A DNA stretch of 64,000 bases from Mesorhizobium sp. 113-3-3 (lineage in GTDB: Bacteria > Pseudomonadota > Alphaproteobacteria > Rhizobiales > Rhizobiaceae), in the NCBI RefSeq assembly GCF_016756495.1, contig NZ_AP023243.1, forward strand, positions 6,638,501-6,702,500. The letters are read 5' to 3'. Position numbers and translations under genes: made by a program. Within the stretch, counting starts at the first letter, position 1; the number at the start of each line of letters is the position of its first letter. Under the pieces are notes generated by a model, which saw only the letters and a list, made by a program, of their open reading frames with translations, was not told where the DNA came from and searched no databases. Positions 39,478 to 49,441 of the stretch are shown here, in pieces.

Positions 39478-41130
39478 ATGTCTGCGCCCATTGATCTCAG
39501 CCAGTTCCCGGACCTGCCTGCAGAGGTGGTGAACGCCTTTGCGGCCGTACAGTTCGAGCTGTCGGTCGAGCGTGCGGCCCGTCAGCATGAGCAGGCGGTG
39601 GTGGCTGAAAAGGACGCCTTCATCACCGAGTTGAAGGAACTGATCGAGAAGCTGGAGAGCCAGGTTCAGGACTACCGCCGCACGAAGTTCGGGCCGAAAT
39701 CGGAAAAGCTCGATCCGACGCAGATGGAACTGGCGCTGGAGGACCTGGAGACGGCAATTGCCGAAACACAGGCCCAGATCGCCTTCGTCGAGGAAAAGAT
39801 CGCGGCCAGCACAGCCAATTGCGAAAAGACTGCTTCACGCAGGCAACGCAAGGCGCGTGCTCTGCCCCAGAGCCTGCCGCGCGTCGAACAGGTGATCGAG
39901 CCTGATAGCATTGCCTGCCCCTGTGGTTGCGGCAACATGGTCCGGATTGGCGAAGACCGGACGGAGCGGCTCGATCATATCCCGGCGCGCTATCAGGTGA
40001 TCGTCGCGATCCGCCCGAAATATGCTTGCCCCAAGGGGCGCACGGGAGTGGTTCAGGCCAGGGCGCCGGCGCATTTGCTGGAAGGTAGCTGGCCGACCGA
40101 AGCCCTCTTGGCGCAGATCGCCGTGTCCAAGCATTCCGAACACATGCCGCTGAACCGGCAGGCCGCGGTCATGGCCCGACACGGAGTGCCGATCGACCGC
40201 ACGGTCCTGGCCGACTGGCTGGGTCGGACGGGCGCCGTGATCGCGCCGGTGGTAGACCACATGGCCATGATCCTGAAACAGGGTAGCTCACGACTATATG
40301 TCGACGAGACCACGGCTCCGGTGTTGGATCCCGGGCGCGGCAAGACGAAAACTGGCTATCTCTGGGCTATTCTGCGCGACGACCGCGGCTGGAACGGATC
40401 TGCGCCGCCGGGCGTGGTGTTCCATTATCGGCCTGGGCGTAAAGGTGAATATGCCGCAGGTATCCTCGACGGCTTCAACGGCACGATCCAGGTCGATGCC
40501 TATGGCGGCTACTCCCACCTCGCAACGCCAAAACGCACGGGCGGCGATCCGTTGAGGCTGGCCTTCTGCTGGGCGCATGGCCGCAGAAAACTGATCAAGT
40601 CCCAGCCGAAGAAGGGTTTGCCCATCGTCGACGAGGCGTTGTTGCGCATCGCCGCCCTCTACAAGATCGAGGACAGCATCCGAGGTTGTGACCCCGATCA
40701 TCGCCGGGCTGTCCGCCAGCACCTGTCCCGCCCCCTGGTGGACGAGTTCTTCACCTGGCTGACAGTTCAGGCCGCGCGCGTATCGCGCAAGTCCGACCTC
40801 GGCGAGGCCATGGCCTATATGCTGAAACGCCAGGTCGGCTTCCGGCTGTTCCTGAACGACGGCCGCGTCGACATCGACTCCAATCTCGTCGAAAACGCGA
40901 TCAGAAGTCCGGCCATGAACCGCCGCAACGCTCTCTTTGCCGGCCATGATGAAGGCGGCCGTAATTGGGCCCGTTTCGCCAGCCTGATCGGCACATGCAA
41001 GATGAACCGCGTTGAACCATACGCCTACCTGCGCGATCTCTTCATCAGCCTCGCAAATGGCCACCTCGCCAAAGACATCGACGCCCTCATGCCCTGGGCC
41101 TATGCGCAACGGATCAGCGCATCACAATGA
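39478..41130 (+). CDS. tnpC: IS66-family transposase TnpC
   Basis: A full-length transposase of 550 residues. A coiled-coil/leucine-zipper N-terminus (ELKELIEKLESQVQDYRRTKFGPKSEKLDP) precedes a zinc-finger-like CPCGCGNMVRIGEDRTERLDHIPARYQV. The DDE domain has RLYVDETTAPVLDPGRGKTKTGYLW and IQVDAYGGYSHL, then AFCWAHGRRKL and DIDSNLVENAIR, ending NRRNALFAGHDEGG. The ATG at 39478 is chosen because the five residues upstream come from an unlikely TTG. Confidence 0.94.
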   Translation: MSAPIDLSQFPDLPAEVVNAFAAVQFELSVERAARQHEQAVVAEKDAFITELKELIEKLESQVQDYRRTKFGPKSEKLDPTQMELALEDLETAIAETQAQIAFVEEKIAASTANCEKTASRRQRKARALPQSLPRVEQVIEPDSIACPCGCGNMVRIGEDRTERLDHIPARYQVIVAIRPKYACPKGRTGVVQARAPAHLLEGSWPTEALLAQIAVSKHSEHMPLNRQAAVMARHGVPIDRTVLADWLGRTGAVIAPVVDHMAMILKQGSSRLYVDETTAPVLDPGRGKTKTGYLWAILRDDRGWNGSAPPGVVFHYRPGRKGEYAAGILDGFNGTIQVDAYGGYSHLATPKRTGGDPLRLAFCWAHGRRKLIKSQPKKGLPIVDEALLRIAALYKIEDSIRGCDPDHRRAVRQHLSRPLVDEFFTWLTVQAARVSRKSDLGEAMAYMLKRQVGFRLFLNDGRVDIDSNLVENAIRSPAMNRRNALFAGHDEGGRNWARFASLIGTCKMNRVEPYAYLRDLFISLANGHLAKDIDALMPWAYAQRISASQ

Positions 41131-41228
41131 GCACGTCCGGGATTCCCCAACGTGCTCATAGGACCAGCTGCAAGCGCTCCACCTGACCGTTGCAACAAGA
41201 AAATCAATGGGGCGGAGACGTCGCATAC

Positions 41229-42143
41229 GGAGTTCTCGATGATGGCGCTGGCCTCGGCAAGCGAACCTCTTCGTGCAGCCAACAGACTTTCTGGTCAATC
41301 ACTCTACGAGTGGTATGTCCTATCATCGGATGGGACTCCCATTAGCTCGAGCAGCGGGCTTGAGCTACAGACCGTTTCGATCGACGACGCACCCGCGATC
41401 GATCGGCTCTTCGTAATCGCAAGCATGCAAACCGAGAAGTTGCATGATGTCCGTGTGGATCGTTTCCTCCGAAGATTGGCCGTCGCAGGTAAGCCGCTCG
41501 GTGCGCTCAGCACGGGAACCTTTGTGCTCGCCCGCGCCGGGCTGCTGGCTGGCTATCGGTGCACATTGCATTGGGAGTTGCTGCGCCAATTCGCGGAGGA
41601 GTTTCCGCTAATCGACGCCTGCCGTGAGCTCTTCGTGCGTGATCGCAACCGTTGGACATGCGCTGGGGGCACCGCCGCGATCGACCTGATGCTTGACCAG
41701 ATATCCAGTGATTGCAGTGGACAGCTCGCTGCGGACATTGCTGAGCAGTTCCTCCATAGCCGCATCCGTCGGCCTCAAGAGCATCAGCGTATTGCCATTC
41801 AATGGCGCTACGGCGTGAATGACCCCCGTCTCACGGCGGGATCGCTTGCATGGAGCAGAACCTCGAAGATCTGGTCCCCATACAAGACATCGCCCAGCGT
41901 TGCAACCTGTCGCAGCGACAGCTCGAGCGTTTGTGGCACCAGCACTTCAACACAACCCCGCAGCGCTTTTACCTCGCCGTGCGCCTGAACGAGGCCCATC
42001 GGCTGCTCAAGGAAAGCACCGAGTCCATTGCCTCGATCGCGCTGCGCTGTGGCTTCGTCTCGGGTTCGCATCTTGGTAGCGCCTACCGCCACGCCTACGG
42101 GGTTAGCCCTGGTGAAGAACGTCGAAAACCAGACATGCGGTAG
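41229..42143 (+). pseudogene. GlxA/AraC-type regulator, 3' part (split by IS66, frameshifted)
   Basis: It resumes at the IS edge with EFSMMALASASEPLRAANRLSG, a DJ-1/PfpI-type effector domain (SIDDAPAIDRLFVIASMQ, LGALSTGTFVLARAGLL, CAGGTAAIDLML). After NDPRLTA a one-base loss (near 41838) moves the frame to ACMEQNLEDLVPIQDIAQRCNLSQRQLERLW and FVSGSHLGSAYRHAYGVSPGEER, the AraC-type DNA-binding domain. Family members (CdhR, GbdR and relatives) often control catabolism of quaternary ammonium compounds, so the neighbouring catabolic genes may once have been its targets. It is doubly inactivated. Confidence 0.88.
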
Positions 42144-42685
42144 CAAGATAGCGAGCATCCAGGAGTTTCCACCTCCGAGGATGATATTCCACCGCATTGC
42201 CTTTTGTGCAACAGGCTATAGCAAACTGCGTCCGCCGTCTCGAACGTCGATGTCAACCTAGGCGGGCCGACTAGGTCGGCGCGTGCTCGGCGGCAATGCA
42301 CCCACTGCATGCCCTAATCGAGGCGCATCCCCTCCCACCTCGTTTAAAGTCGAAGTTCCTCACGAATCGTGAAACTTCCGGTCAGTGCATCCCGATCGCC
42401 ATCGCTACGACAAGGTCGCCAGCAACTCCCTTGCCGGCGTTCTCCTCGCAGCCGCAATCATCGCAATTTAGTTGAGTCACGACCTTAGCTTAGTCGACAA
42501 AACTGCAAATGAAGCGAATCTATGCAGGAAAACTGCGGCATGAGATGGAAGAGTCCGACCTTGGCAGTCGACGATCGCATAATTTGAACCTGCTCTGACC
42601 AACCAGACCTTAAGGGAACAAGGTGTGGACGGACTTCGGCACGCAGTGGATTGGTCTAAACGCAAGTCACAAATGGGAGCATCAC
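42144..42685. other. Leader of the third ABC importer, with an IS5 remnant
   Basis: Apart from the small IS5-like remnant at 42391-42471, no gene is recognised. The promoter of the rightward importer genes must lie in the last 200 bases. No clear sigma-54 or other operator was identified by eye. Confidence 0.5.
42391..42471 (+). pseudogene. IS5-type transposase C-terminal remnant
   Basis: The short frame PDRHRYDKVASNSLAGVLLAAAIIAI followed by a stop resembles the extreme C-terminus of IS5-family transposases (compare RYDKLARNFLAAVHLAAAIIWL). Nothing upstream can be joined to it. Confidence 0.5.
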
Positions 42686-43525
42686 GTGAACAGATTTAGG
42701 ACGATTTTCGCATCTCTCGCTTTACTCGGCGTTGCGTCGATAGCTTTGTCGACCGAGGCCAATGCCGGCGAGGTGCTTGACCGAGTGCTTGCCACAAAGA
42801 CACTGACAGCGGCAGTGGGCACCGACTGGGGGAAGGAGTCGTTCTTGAACGACAAAAGCGAGATCGACGGGCTTGATCCCGACGTCATCAAAGGCATCGC
42901 GAAATACCTGGGCGTCGAACCGAAATTTGTAACGCCGAGCTGGGAGCTTATGGTTGCAGGCGATTGGCAGGGCCGCTGGGACGTTGCTATGGGAGCGATG
43001 GTCCCGACGAAGGCTCGTGCAGAAAAACTTAGCTTCCCAGGGATATATTTCTACGCACGCTCTGTCGCCGTCGTTCACAAGGATAGTAAAGCGCAGAAGC
43101 TTTCCGATCTCAACGGCAAGACCATCGGCGCTAACGTGAGTACTACGGACGAATTCTACGTCAGACACACTCTGACGCCGGATTGGCCTGACGCAAAGCG
43201 CGTGGAATATAAGTTAAATCCAGGAGAAGTGAAGACTTACGAAAGCTATGCGATTGGATTGGCTGATCTACGCCTCGGCGATGGAGTTCGTTTGGATGCG
43301 CTTGTCGTATCAGACATAGCAGCGCAGGATGCTATTAAAGCGGGTAGCCCGATTAGGCAACTCGGAGACACCCTTTACGCGGCCCCCGGTGCTATAGCAA
43401 CTCTTCACGGAGATAAAGAATTTGACGAGAAGATTGCCGCCGCGATAAAAAGCATGAGGGATGATGGGACGCTCTCGAAGTTAGCTACTAAGTGGTACGG
43501 TGTAGACGTCTCGACCGATTACTAA
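42686..43525 (+). CDS. Amino-acid-type ABC transporter substrate-binding protein
   Basis: Periplasmic SBP family 3 protein of 279 residues, starting at a GTG preceded by GGGAG. The signal peptide is MNRFRTIFASLALLGVASIALSTEANA, cut before GEVLDR. The ligand domain includes LTAAVGTDWGKESFL, IDGLDPDVIKGIAKYLGV, WDVAMGAMVPTKARAEKLSFP and LSDLNGKTIGANVST. The family binds polar amino acids, opines and related compounds; the specific ligand is unknown. A strong hairpin directly after the stop probably lowers read-through into the permease gene. Confidence 0.9.
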   Translation: MNRFRTIFASLALLGVASIALSTEANAGEVLDRVLATKTLTAAVGTDWGKESFLNDKSEIDGLDPDVIKGIAKYLGVEPKFVTPSWELMVAGDWQGRWDVAMGAMVPTKARAEKLSFPGIYFYARSVAVVHKDSKAQKLSDLNGKTIGANVSTTDEFYVRHTLTPDWPDAKRVEYKLNPGEVKTYESYAIGLADLRLGDGVRLDALVVSDIAAQDAIKAGSPIRQLGDTLYAAPGAIATLHGDKEFDEKIAAAIKSMRDDGTLSKLATKWYGVDVSTDY

Positions 43526-43531
43526 GGTGTC

Positions 43532-43559
43532 AGATGGCCCAGCTAAAACTGGGCCATCT
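43532..43559 (+). terminator. Hairpin after the binding-protein gene (attenuator or mRNA stabiliser)
   Basis: A perfect 11-bp stem (AGATGGCCCAG/CTGGGCCATCT) with a 6-base loop CTAAAA starts seven bases after the binding-protein stop. Only a weak T-poor tail follows, so partial termination or protection of the upstream message is more likely than full termination. This is common where the binding protein is needed in excess over the membrane parts. Confidence 0.75.
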
Positions 43560-43569
43560 ATACTAATGG

Positions 43570-44553
43570 ATGTTATCAATGCTCTATAGGGATACTGTCG
43601 AGTCCGAGGCGCTCGTTCATAAGTGGTGGTTTATCACCGCAATTTTTGCGGCAGTGTTTTTGATTTCTCTAGCGATTGACCTCACAGGCACTCGGATGGG
43701 CGAACTCATGCGGCCCGTGATTGGCGATCCGATAAAGAGTGGTTTGTTTGGTTCCTTCGCGATTGCATTTGTAATTGCAATTGTTTTCTGTATCAACTTG
43801 GTGCTGATCGGTTTTTCAACATTGAAAGTCCAAGTAGGCATTGTGTGGTTTGAATTGCTCCTACTTTTTCTTGCGTTCTTCAATTTGTTCGATTTGAGCT
43901 TACCGTTCATTTGGAAGAATCTGCCACGTCTGATCACCCAAGGAGTGGTAACCACAATATACATTTCTGCGATTTCGCTTGTGTTTTCGTCGATTATAGG
44001 AATAATTGCTGCAATCGCGAAGCTTTCAACTAATGGCTTCGCGTATGGGATCGCAAGCTTTTATACTTCGTTTTTCCGCGGCCTGCCCCTATTGATGCAG
44101 GTCTATATGGTATATCTTGGGTTGCCGCAGGTGGGTCTCGTGCTCGACGCGGTCCCTTCTGGAGTGTTAGCACTTTCATTGTGTAATGGTGCATACATGG
44201 CAGAGATCTTCCGCTCTGGGATCCAGAGCATCGACCGAGGTCAATGGGAGGCCTCTCGTTCGTTGGGTTTCGGCTTCGGCCTCACGATGAGAAAGATCAT
44301 ACTGCCGCAAGCGCTTCCGGTAATCATTCCACCAATGGGAAATTCTTTCATCGGGATGCTAAAAGACAGTTCGCTTGTCTCGGTCCTGGGAGTATGGGAA
44401 TTGACGTTCCTTGGTCGCACCATCGGGGTTCCGACCTTCCAAGTGATGGAGATGTTGATAGCCGCGGCAATTTTATATTGGATTCTTTCGGTCTGCCTCG
44501 AGCTAATGCAATCCAGGCTTGAACGTTATTTTGCCAGGAGCAAGGTGCGATGA
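43570..44553 (+). CDS. Amino-acid-type ABC transporter permease
   Basis: Inner-membrane permease of 327 residues. It is longer than most single HisM/HisQ-type proteins because of an extra N-terminal portion with three hydrophobic segments ([45 protein letters not shown] and a third). The core has [39 protein letters not shown] and the EAA loop [27 protein letters not shown]. Only one permease gene is present, so a homodimer is likely. The gene is clearly more AT-rich than the 33-38 kb block. It overlaps the ATPase gene by ATGA. Confidence 0.9.
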   Translation: MLSMLYRDTVESEALVHKWWFITAIFAAVFLISLAIDLTGTRMGELMRPVIGDPIKSGLFGSFAIAFVIAIVFCINLVLIGFSTLKVQVGIVWFELLLLFLAFFNLFDLSLPFIWKNLPRLITQGVVTTIYISAISLVFSSIIGIIAAIAKLSTNGFAYGIASFYTSFFRGLPLLMQVYMVYLGLPQVGLVLDAVPSGVLALSLCNGAYMAEIFRSGIQSIDRGQWEASRSLGFGFGLTMRKIILPQALPVIIPPMGNSFIGMLKDSSLVSVLGVWELTFLGRTIGVPTFQVMEMLIAAAILYWILSVCLELMQSRLERYFARSKVR

Positions 44554-45413
44554 CCTTCGAACGCATTGGTCAAGTGAAGGAAGGTCCAAGCTGGTACTCC
44601 AAGGCTCCTGCCTCTGTACCGTATGCTGAACCAAGTTCGGTTCGGAATTCATCGGGCGGGAGGCAAGCGGTAGTGAGTGACACGGTCATCGAAGCTAGCA
44701 ACGTCTCGAAATGGTACGGCGGATTCAGAGCGTTGACTGGCGTCAACCTCAGCGTCCGCAGGGGTGAACGAGTCGTTATCTGCGGCCCCTCTGGTTCGGG
44801 CAAGTCGACACTGATCCGCTGCTTCAACCGGCTCGAAGCACATCAGGAGGGCGAGATTACAGTTAACGGGATCAGGCTGCACGGCAAAATGCGCAATGTT
44901 TCTGAGGTTCGCAAGAACGTCGGCATGGTGTTCCAGCACTTCAATCTCTTCCCGCACATGACAGTGCTCATGAATTGCATGTGTGGCCCGATGTGGATTA
45001 AAGGCATGTCCGAGCTCGAGGCTAGGAAGCTGGCTCTCAAATTCCTCGAGCGCGTGCGAATACCCGAGCAGGCCCACAAATATGCAGGTCAACTCTCAGG
45101 AGGCCAGCAGCAGCGCGTCGCGATCGCTCGTTCCCTCTGTATGGAACCTGCCGTCATGCTCTTCGACGAGCCGACCTCATCGCTCGATCCGGAAATGGTC
45201 GCTGAAGTGCTGGAGACGATGACCAGTCTCGCGCGCGACGGCATGACCATGGTGTGCGTTACGCACGAAATGGGCTTCGCACGTTCGGTTGCCGACCGAG
45301 TTATCTTCATGGACGCGGGCCAGATCGTCGAAGAAGGCAAGCCACGCGACTTCTTCACGAATCCAAAGCATGACAGAACAAAGTTGTTCCTCAGTCAGAT
45401 CTTGTCGCACTAA
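44550..45413 (+). CDS. Amino-acid-type ABC transporter ATP-binding protein
   Basis: ATPase with Walker [11 protein letters not shown]-loop [13 protein letters not shown], signature LSGGQQQR, Walker [15 protein letters not shown] and the H-loop [15 protein letters not shown]. The ATG in ATGA overlap with the permease gene gives 287 residues. A GTG at 44673, preceded by GGGAGG, would give the usual length near 246 and remove an unconserved 41-residue N-terminus, so the true start may be that one. It is the last gene of this importer operon. Confidence 0.92.
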   Translation: MTFERIGQVKEGPSWYSKAPASVPYAEPSSVRNSSGGRQAVVSDTVIEASNVSKWYGGFRALTGVNLSVRRGERVVICGPSGSGKSTLIRCFNRLEAHQEGEITVNGIRLHGKMRNVSEVRKNVGMVFQHFNLFPHMTVLMNCMCGPMWIKGMSELEARKLALKFLERVRIPEQAHKYAGQLSGGQQQRVAIARSLCMEPAVMLFDEPTSSLDPEMVAEVLETMTSLARDGMTMVCVTHEMGFARSVADRVIFMDAGQIVEEGKPRDFFTNPKHDRTKLFLSQILSH

Positions 45414-45693
45414 CTGGTGCTTTCCTTCACGAGAGACGCCCAACCCTTGTTCGCCATAAACGCTCATCGAAGAGCTGCGTGATTGTTCTTCCGAATAGAA
45501 TGAGATCATCAGATAAATTGGACAAGCGAGCCGCTTAGCCCACCGCCAATTGCAGAGCGGCGGTGTAGCCTCCAGCTATTGCCGGTACGCCCCGCGACCG
45601 GACGAGCGGTGCCGGCGTTTCCGATGGCTGAGCGTCAAAGTGTACCGGCTAGGGAGCTTCACAATTGGTGCATCTTGCAGGAGCTAGTATCCA

Positions 45694-46286
45694 ATGAACC
45701 GTCCATCCGACCTTCAGCATTTCCTCGACACGGCTGAACTGGCGATGTGTTTCTCACAGCGTCCGGTGGAGGAGCGCTGCGTGGTTCAGAGGGTCATTGC
45801 AAAATGCAGGAATTGGACGGGCGAGATCCATTCGGCAGGCGACTTCAGGCTGCCGGTAATGACGCATTTCGACGAGACGATTGCCCGTCGCGCCGCTGTT
45901 CCGCCGACCTGGTTAATGTTGCTGACACGCTATGCCGGCTAAATCCGCATCTTAAGTGGCAGTCTCGGAACCGTGTAGGCCCCGGAGCGAGCGACAATTT
46001 CCTCGATGGCAATGCCTCCGCCATGATCGTCGGGCCAGGCGGGTATGAGGATCGCGACGACGTGTGGATTGGTGCCAGTTTGCTCGGCCCTACGGTCACA
46101 TATCCTGATCATACTCATCCACCCGAGGAAGCGTATCTTGTGTTGTCGTCAGGCTCGTTCAGGCAGAGCGAGGGTGACTGGCAGCGTAAGCGGGCGGGGG
46201 AGACCTTCCACAATCGTCCAGGCATTCTACATGCGATGCGCGCCGAAGCAGCGCCGATGCTCGCTCTTTGGTTCCTTTCAATTTGA
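45694..46286 (+). pseudogene. DMSP-lyase-family cupin protein (frameshifted)
   Basis: Frame 1 starts MNRPSDLQHFLDTAELAMCFS and reaches ETIARRAAV. A one-base loss near 45901 then shifts to ADLVNVADTLCRLNPHLKWQ, and the frame runs on through NFLDGNASAMIVGPGG, LGPTVTYPDHTHPPEEAYLVLSSGSF and RPGILHAMRAEAAPMLALWFL. The cupin metal residues (H-T-H...E...Y and the later H) are intact in the second part. The pattern matches dimethylsulfoniopropionate lyase-family cupins (DddL/DddQ group). The visible defect is a single base. Family assignment is by motif memory. Confidence 0.75.
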
Positions 46287-47144
46287 AAGGAAGTGACTTA
46301 TCTGGCATCGAACGAGCAGGATCGCTGACCAATCTACACGCCTTGGTTTGTCCTCTTAACTCTCGCTTCTCCATTGCGCAGCCCGGCGGTCATCTGCTCA
46401 TCGCGACCTAATCAAAGACGTGGACGACGGAGGTGAAAGTCATGCCACGTCAAGTTCTGCCGTACCCCTCCGATGACGCTTTCGATTACCCACGTAGTCG
46501 GCGTGCCTAGGGCGATGTCATTGAGGCGGGTCAGACCGAGCCAGACAGCCATTTCTCCGGTGCGGATCTTGGTTGATTAGGTGGGCACTGCTGTTCAATG
46601 TTCTGAACAATGCACCTGCGTCGTCATCAACGCAGACCTCAGCTTCAGCGACATGCATGAAAGTCGGTCGCCTATCGGTGAAAGTTCCCTGGCGGAAATT
46701 AACACAGGCGACGAGATGAATTAGTGCACCCGTCGGTCAAGCGGCGCTGATTAGCTAGGCATATCGGCTCACGCTCCAATGAAGACGCGCGCACATCTCC
46801 TGAAACGGCTACTCGTGCTGAACAGATGCTTAAAACAGTCGCCGAGGGTCAAGAAAACGCTGGTTTCCTGCGTTGAGGCCGATCTGATTCACGCAAAGCG
46901 GCCCGGGCAACCCTGCTACATTTGATAGAATGGGCGGTGCTGCTGCGCGGTTCAGTAAACGGGGGCTATGTAGTCGCGATTTGAACCCGGCAAAGCGAAG
47001 GAGCCAGATTAACGTGTATAAATGTCAGTAAAACACGCATATTTCTTCGCCAGAGGTAACCTTGTGAGGGTGGACTGTGCTCGCAAACGCGGCCGGATTC
47101 GCTAGCCGTATATTCAACCGCGGGCTGCCGCTGCCACCACTAGT
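46287..47144. other. Intergenic region, no gene recognised
   Basis: About 860 bases without a convincing gene. A leftward 46-codon frame (MAVWLGLTRLNDIALG..., around 46430-46570) is open, but I cannot assign it. A TGTTCA-N6-TGAACA dyad lies near 46594-46611. The promoter of the CocE-type gene should lie in the AT-richer right end. Confidence 0.45.
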
Positions 47145-47165
47145 ATGACAACTCTTAGGATCCAA

Positions 47166-49187
47166 ATGAAGATAGTGACTGACTTCCCACGGAAGGTCCG
47201 TGAAATTGAGAACGTATTCATTCCGCTCTCCGACGGCACGCAACTGTCCGCACGTATTTGGCTGCCGGAGGACGCCGAAACCGATCCTGTGCCAGCTATT
47301 CTCGAATATACCCCGTATCGCAAGCGCGATTGGATATCCGCACGAGATACGGCTACGTATCGATATTATGCAGGTCATGGCTATGCCGGCGTCCGAGTCG
47401 ATCTGAGGGGCACTGGCGAGTCGGACGGTTTGCTTGTCGACGAGTATGCAAAGCAGGAGCAGGACGACTGTCTAGAGGTTTTGGCCTGGTTGGCAAAACA
47501 GCCTTGGTGCACCGGCGCATGTGGTATGATCGGTATCTCATGGGGCGGTTTTAACGGATTGCAGGTTGCTGCAAGGAACCCCCCGGAATTGAAGGCGGTG
47601 GTTTCGCTGTGCTCCACCGACGATCGATATCGGGACGACATTCATTATATCGGTGGATGCCTGCTGCTTCGAAAAATCACCTGGGCAGAAGAGATGACCT
47701 CAGAGTTGACCTACGCGCCGGATCCGGCGCTGTTGGGAGAGCGTTGGCGCGAGATGTGGCTAAGGCGATTGGAAAACCTACCGCTGCTTCTCGATAATTG
47801 GCTGGAGCATCAGCGTCGTGATGCATATTGGAAGCACGGCTCGGTTTGTGAGGACTACTCCAGTATATCGTGTCCGGTCTACGCTGTTAGCGGCTGGACA
47901 GATGGATACACCAACGCGGTGCCCCGTCTACTTTCGAAGTTGAGTGTGCCCCGTAAAGGGTTGGTAGGCCCCTGGGGGCATCACTACCCGCATGTGCCTG
48001 AAGCCTTCCCGGGGCCGCAAATAGGGTTTCTGCAGGAATGCCTTAGGTGGTGGGATCACTGGTTAAAGGGCAAGGATACAGGGGTGATGGACGAGCCGAT
48101 GTATCGGGCGTGGTTGTGTGAACCTGTCCGACCAAAGACATTCTACAGCGAGCGTCCCGGTCGCTGGGTCGCCGAACCCTCTTGGCCGAGTCCTCATATC
48201 CAGCCGCAACATTTCACCCTGAATGTAGGTACACTTTCCTCAACGCAGGAGCCTGAAGCCGAACTGCAAATCCGCTCACCTCTTCATACGGGTGCAGCGG
48301 CCGGTCGCTTTAGCGCGTGGGCCTATCCCGGCGACATGCCGGCTGATCAGCGCGAAGAAGACGGCAAATCTTTGTGTTTCGACAGTGAGCCGCTGGAAAC
48401 CAGGATCGAGATTCTGGGGGCACCCGTCGTTGAGCTTGACGTTTCGAGCAACAAACCTGTTGCGCAGATTTGTATTCGCCTAAATGACGTAGCGCCCGAT
48501 GGTGCCTCGACGCGGGTGAGTTACGGCTTGCTCAATCTTACGCATCGCGACGGACATGAAATGCCAACTGAGCTTGAACCCGGAAGGCGCTACAAGATAC
48601 GAGTGCAATTGAAGGAGTCAGCTTACGCCTTCCCGCCCGGTAACCGAATTCGTGTTGCTGTGAGTTCGGCTTATTGGCCATTCGTTTGGCCAACTCCGGA
48701 ACCCGCAACGGTCAGTGTTTTCGCTGGCGCGAGCAAGTTGGAATTGCCGACACGCCACCCCCGTCTCGAAGACGAACATTTGAAACCTTTTTTGCCTCCC
48801 GAAGCCGGCCCTCTCGAGCAAAGCACAGTGCACCGGGAGGGGTCGACACGTGAAACAACCACCCGCGACCTAGTGACAGGCGAAACGACGTATGTTCTCG
48901 CAAGAGATAATGGCTCTAAGACCATCGATCATATTGGACTGGAGATAGAAAGCGGCAAGCTTGACACTTTCAAGATCGGAGAAGACGATCCCCTTACTGC
49001 AACGATCGATATTGAGAATTGGCACCGCCAGGCTCGGGATGAATGGGAAGTTCACACCAAGTCTCATACCTCCTTTCGTGCCACTGAAACCGAATTTATT
49101 ATCGAAGCGCGGGTAGACGCGTTCGAAGGGGGCAACCTTTTAGTTTCTCGAAAATGGAACATTAAGAAAAACAGAGATCTAATTTAA
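47166..49187 (+). CDS. CocE/NonD family hydrolase
   Basis: A 673-residue X-Pro dipeptidyl-peptidase S15/CocE-type serine hydrolase. The start MKIVTDFPRKVREIENVFIPLSDG has AGGA five bases upstream; an ATG seven codons earlier is possible. The alpha/beta hydrolase domain has VRVDLRGTGESDG, the nucleophile elbow GMIGISWGGFNG, the acid in VSGWTDGYTN and the histidine in GPWGHHYPH. The C-terminal jelly-roll domain (PVVELDVSSNKPVAQICIRLNDV, YAFPPGNRIRVAVSSAYWP) is complete. Such enzymes cleave acyl esters or proline-terminal peptides. No signal peptide, so cytoplasmic. An amidase gene follows on the same strand. Confidence 0.9.
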   Translation: MKIVTDFPRKVREIENVFIPLSDGTQLSARIWLPEDAETDPVPAILEYTPYRKRDWISARDTATYRYYAGHGYAGVRVDLRGTGESDGLLVDEYAKQEQDDCLEVLAWLAKQPWCTGACGMIGISWGGFNGLQVAARNPPELKAVVSLCSTDDRYRDDIHYIGGCLLLRKITWAEEMTSELTYAPDPALLGERWREMWLRRLENLPLLLDNWLEHQRRDAYWKHGSVCEDYSSISCPVYAVSGWTDGYTNAVPRLLSKLSVPRKGLVGPWGHHYPHVPEAFPGPQIGFLQECLRWWDHWLKGKDTGVMDEPMYRAWLCEPVRPKTFYSERPGRWVAEPSWPSPHIQPQHFTLNVGTLSSTQEPEAELQIRSPLHTGAAAGRFSAWAYPGDMPADQREEDGKSLCFDSEPLETRIEILGAPVVELDVSSNKPVAQICIRLNDVAPDGASTRVSYGLLNLTHRDGHEMPTELEPGRRYKIRVQLKESAYAFPPGNRIRVAVSSAYWPFVWPTPEPATVSVFAGASKLELPTRHPRLEDEHLKPFLPPEAGPLEQSTVHREGSTRETTTRDLVTGETTYVLARDNGSKTIDHIGLEIESGKLDTFKIGEDDPLTATIDIENWHRQARDEWEVHTKSHTSFRATETEFIIEARVDAFEGGNLLVSRKWNIKKNRDLI

Positions 49188-49441
49188 ATGATGATTCAGA
49201 CTTAGTTCTCCATAATGTGGAGGCCGCGAAATCACGATGTGTCGAATGCGCTTGCGGGACGTCGTCAGCGTCATACGCCATTGCCTGCGGACATTCGCAG
49301 CGTAGGAAACGATTAGATGTTTCACATAACAGAATGGGGTTGAGAATCATCAGACAAGCTAGCGAACTCGACGTTCCTTTTGGCGCTACGCCCTTGCGTA
49401 ACGAGATCGTCCCCTTCCAGAGTTATCAGGTAGATGCGAAG

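Larger units (their letters stand above)
38521..41228 (+). mobile_element. Complete IS66-family element (2708 bp)
   Basis: The inverted ends begin GTATGCGCCGCCCAC on the left, and GTATGCGACGTCTCC on the complement of the right; both are followed by CCCCATTGATTT. It encodes tnpA, tnpB and tnpC in order and is flanked by an 8-bp direct repeat. It is inserted near the start of a GlxA/AraC-type regulator gene. All three genes look intact, so it may still be active. Confidence 0.95.
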
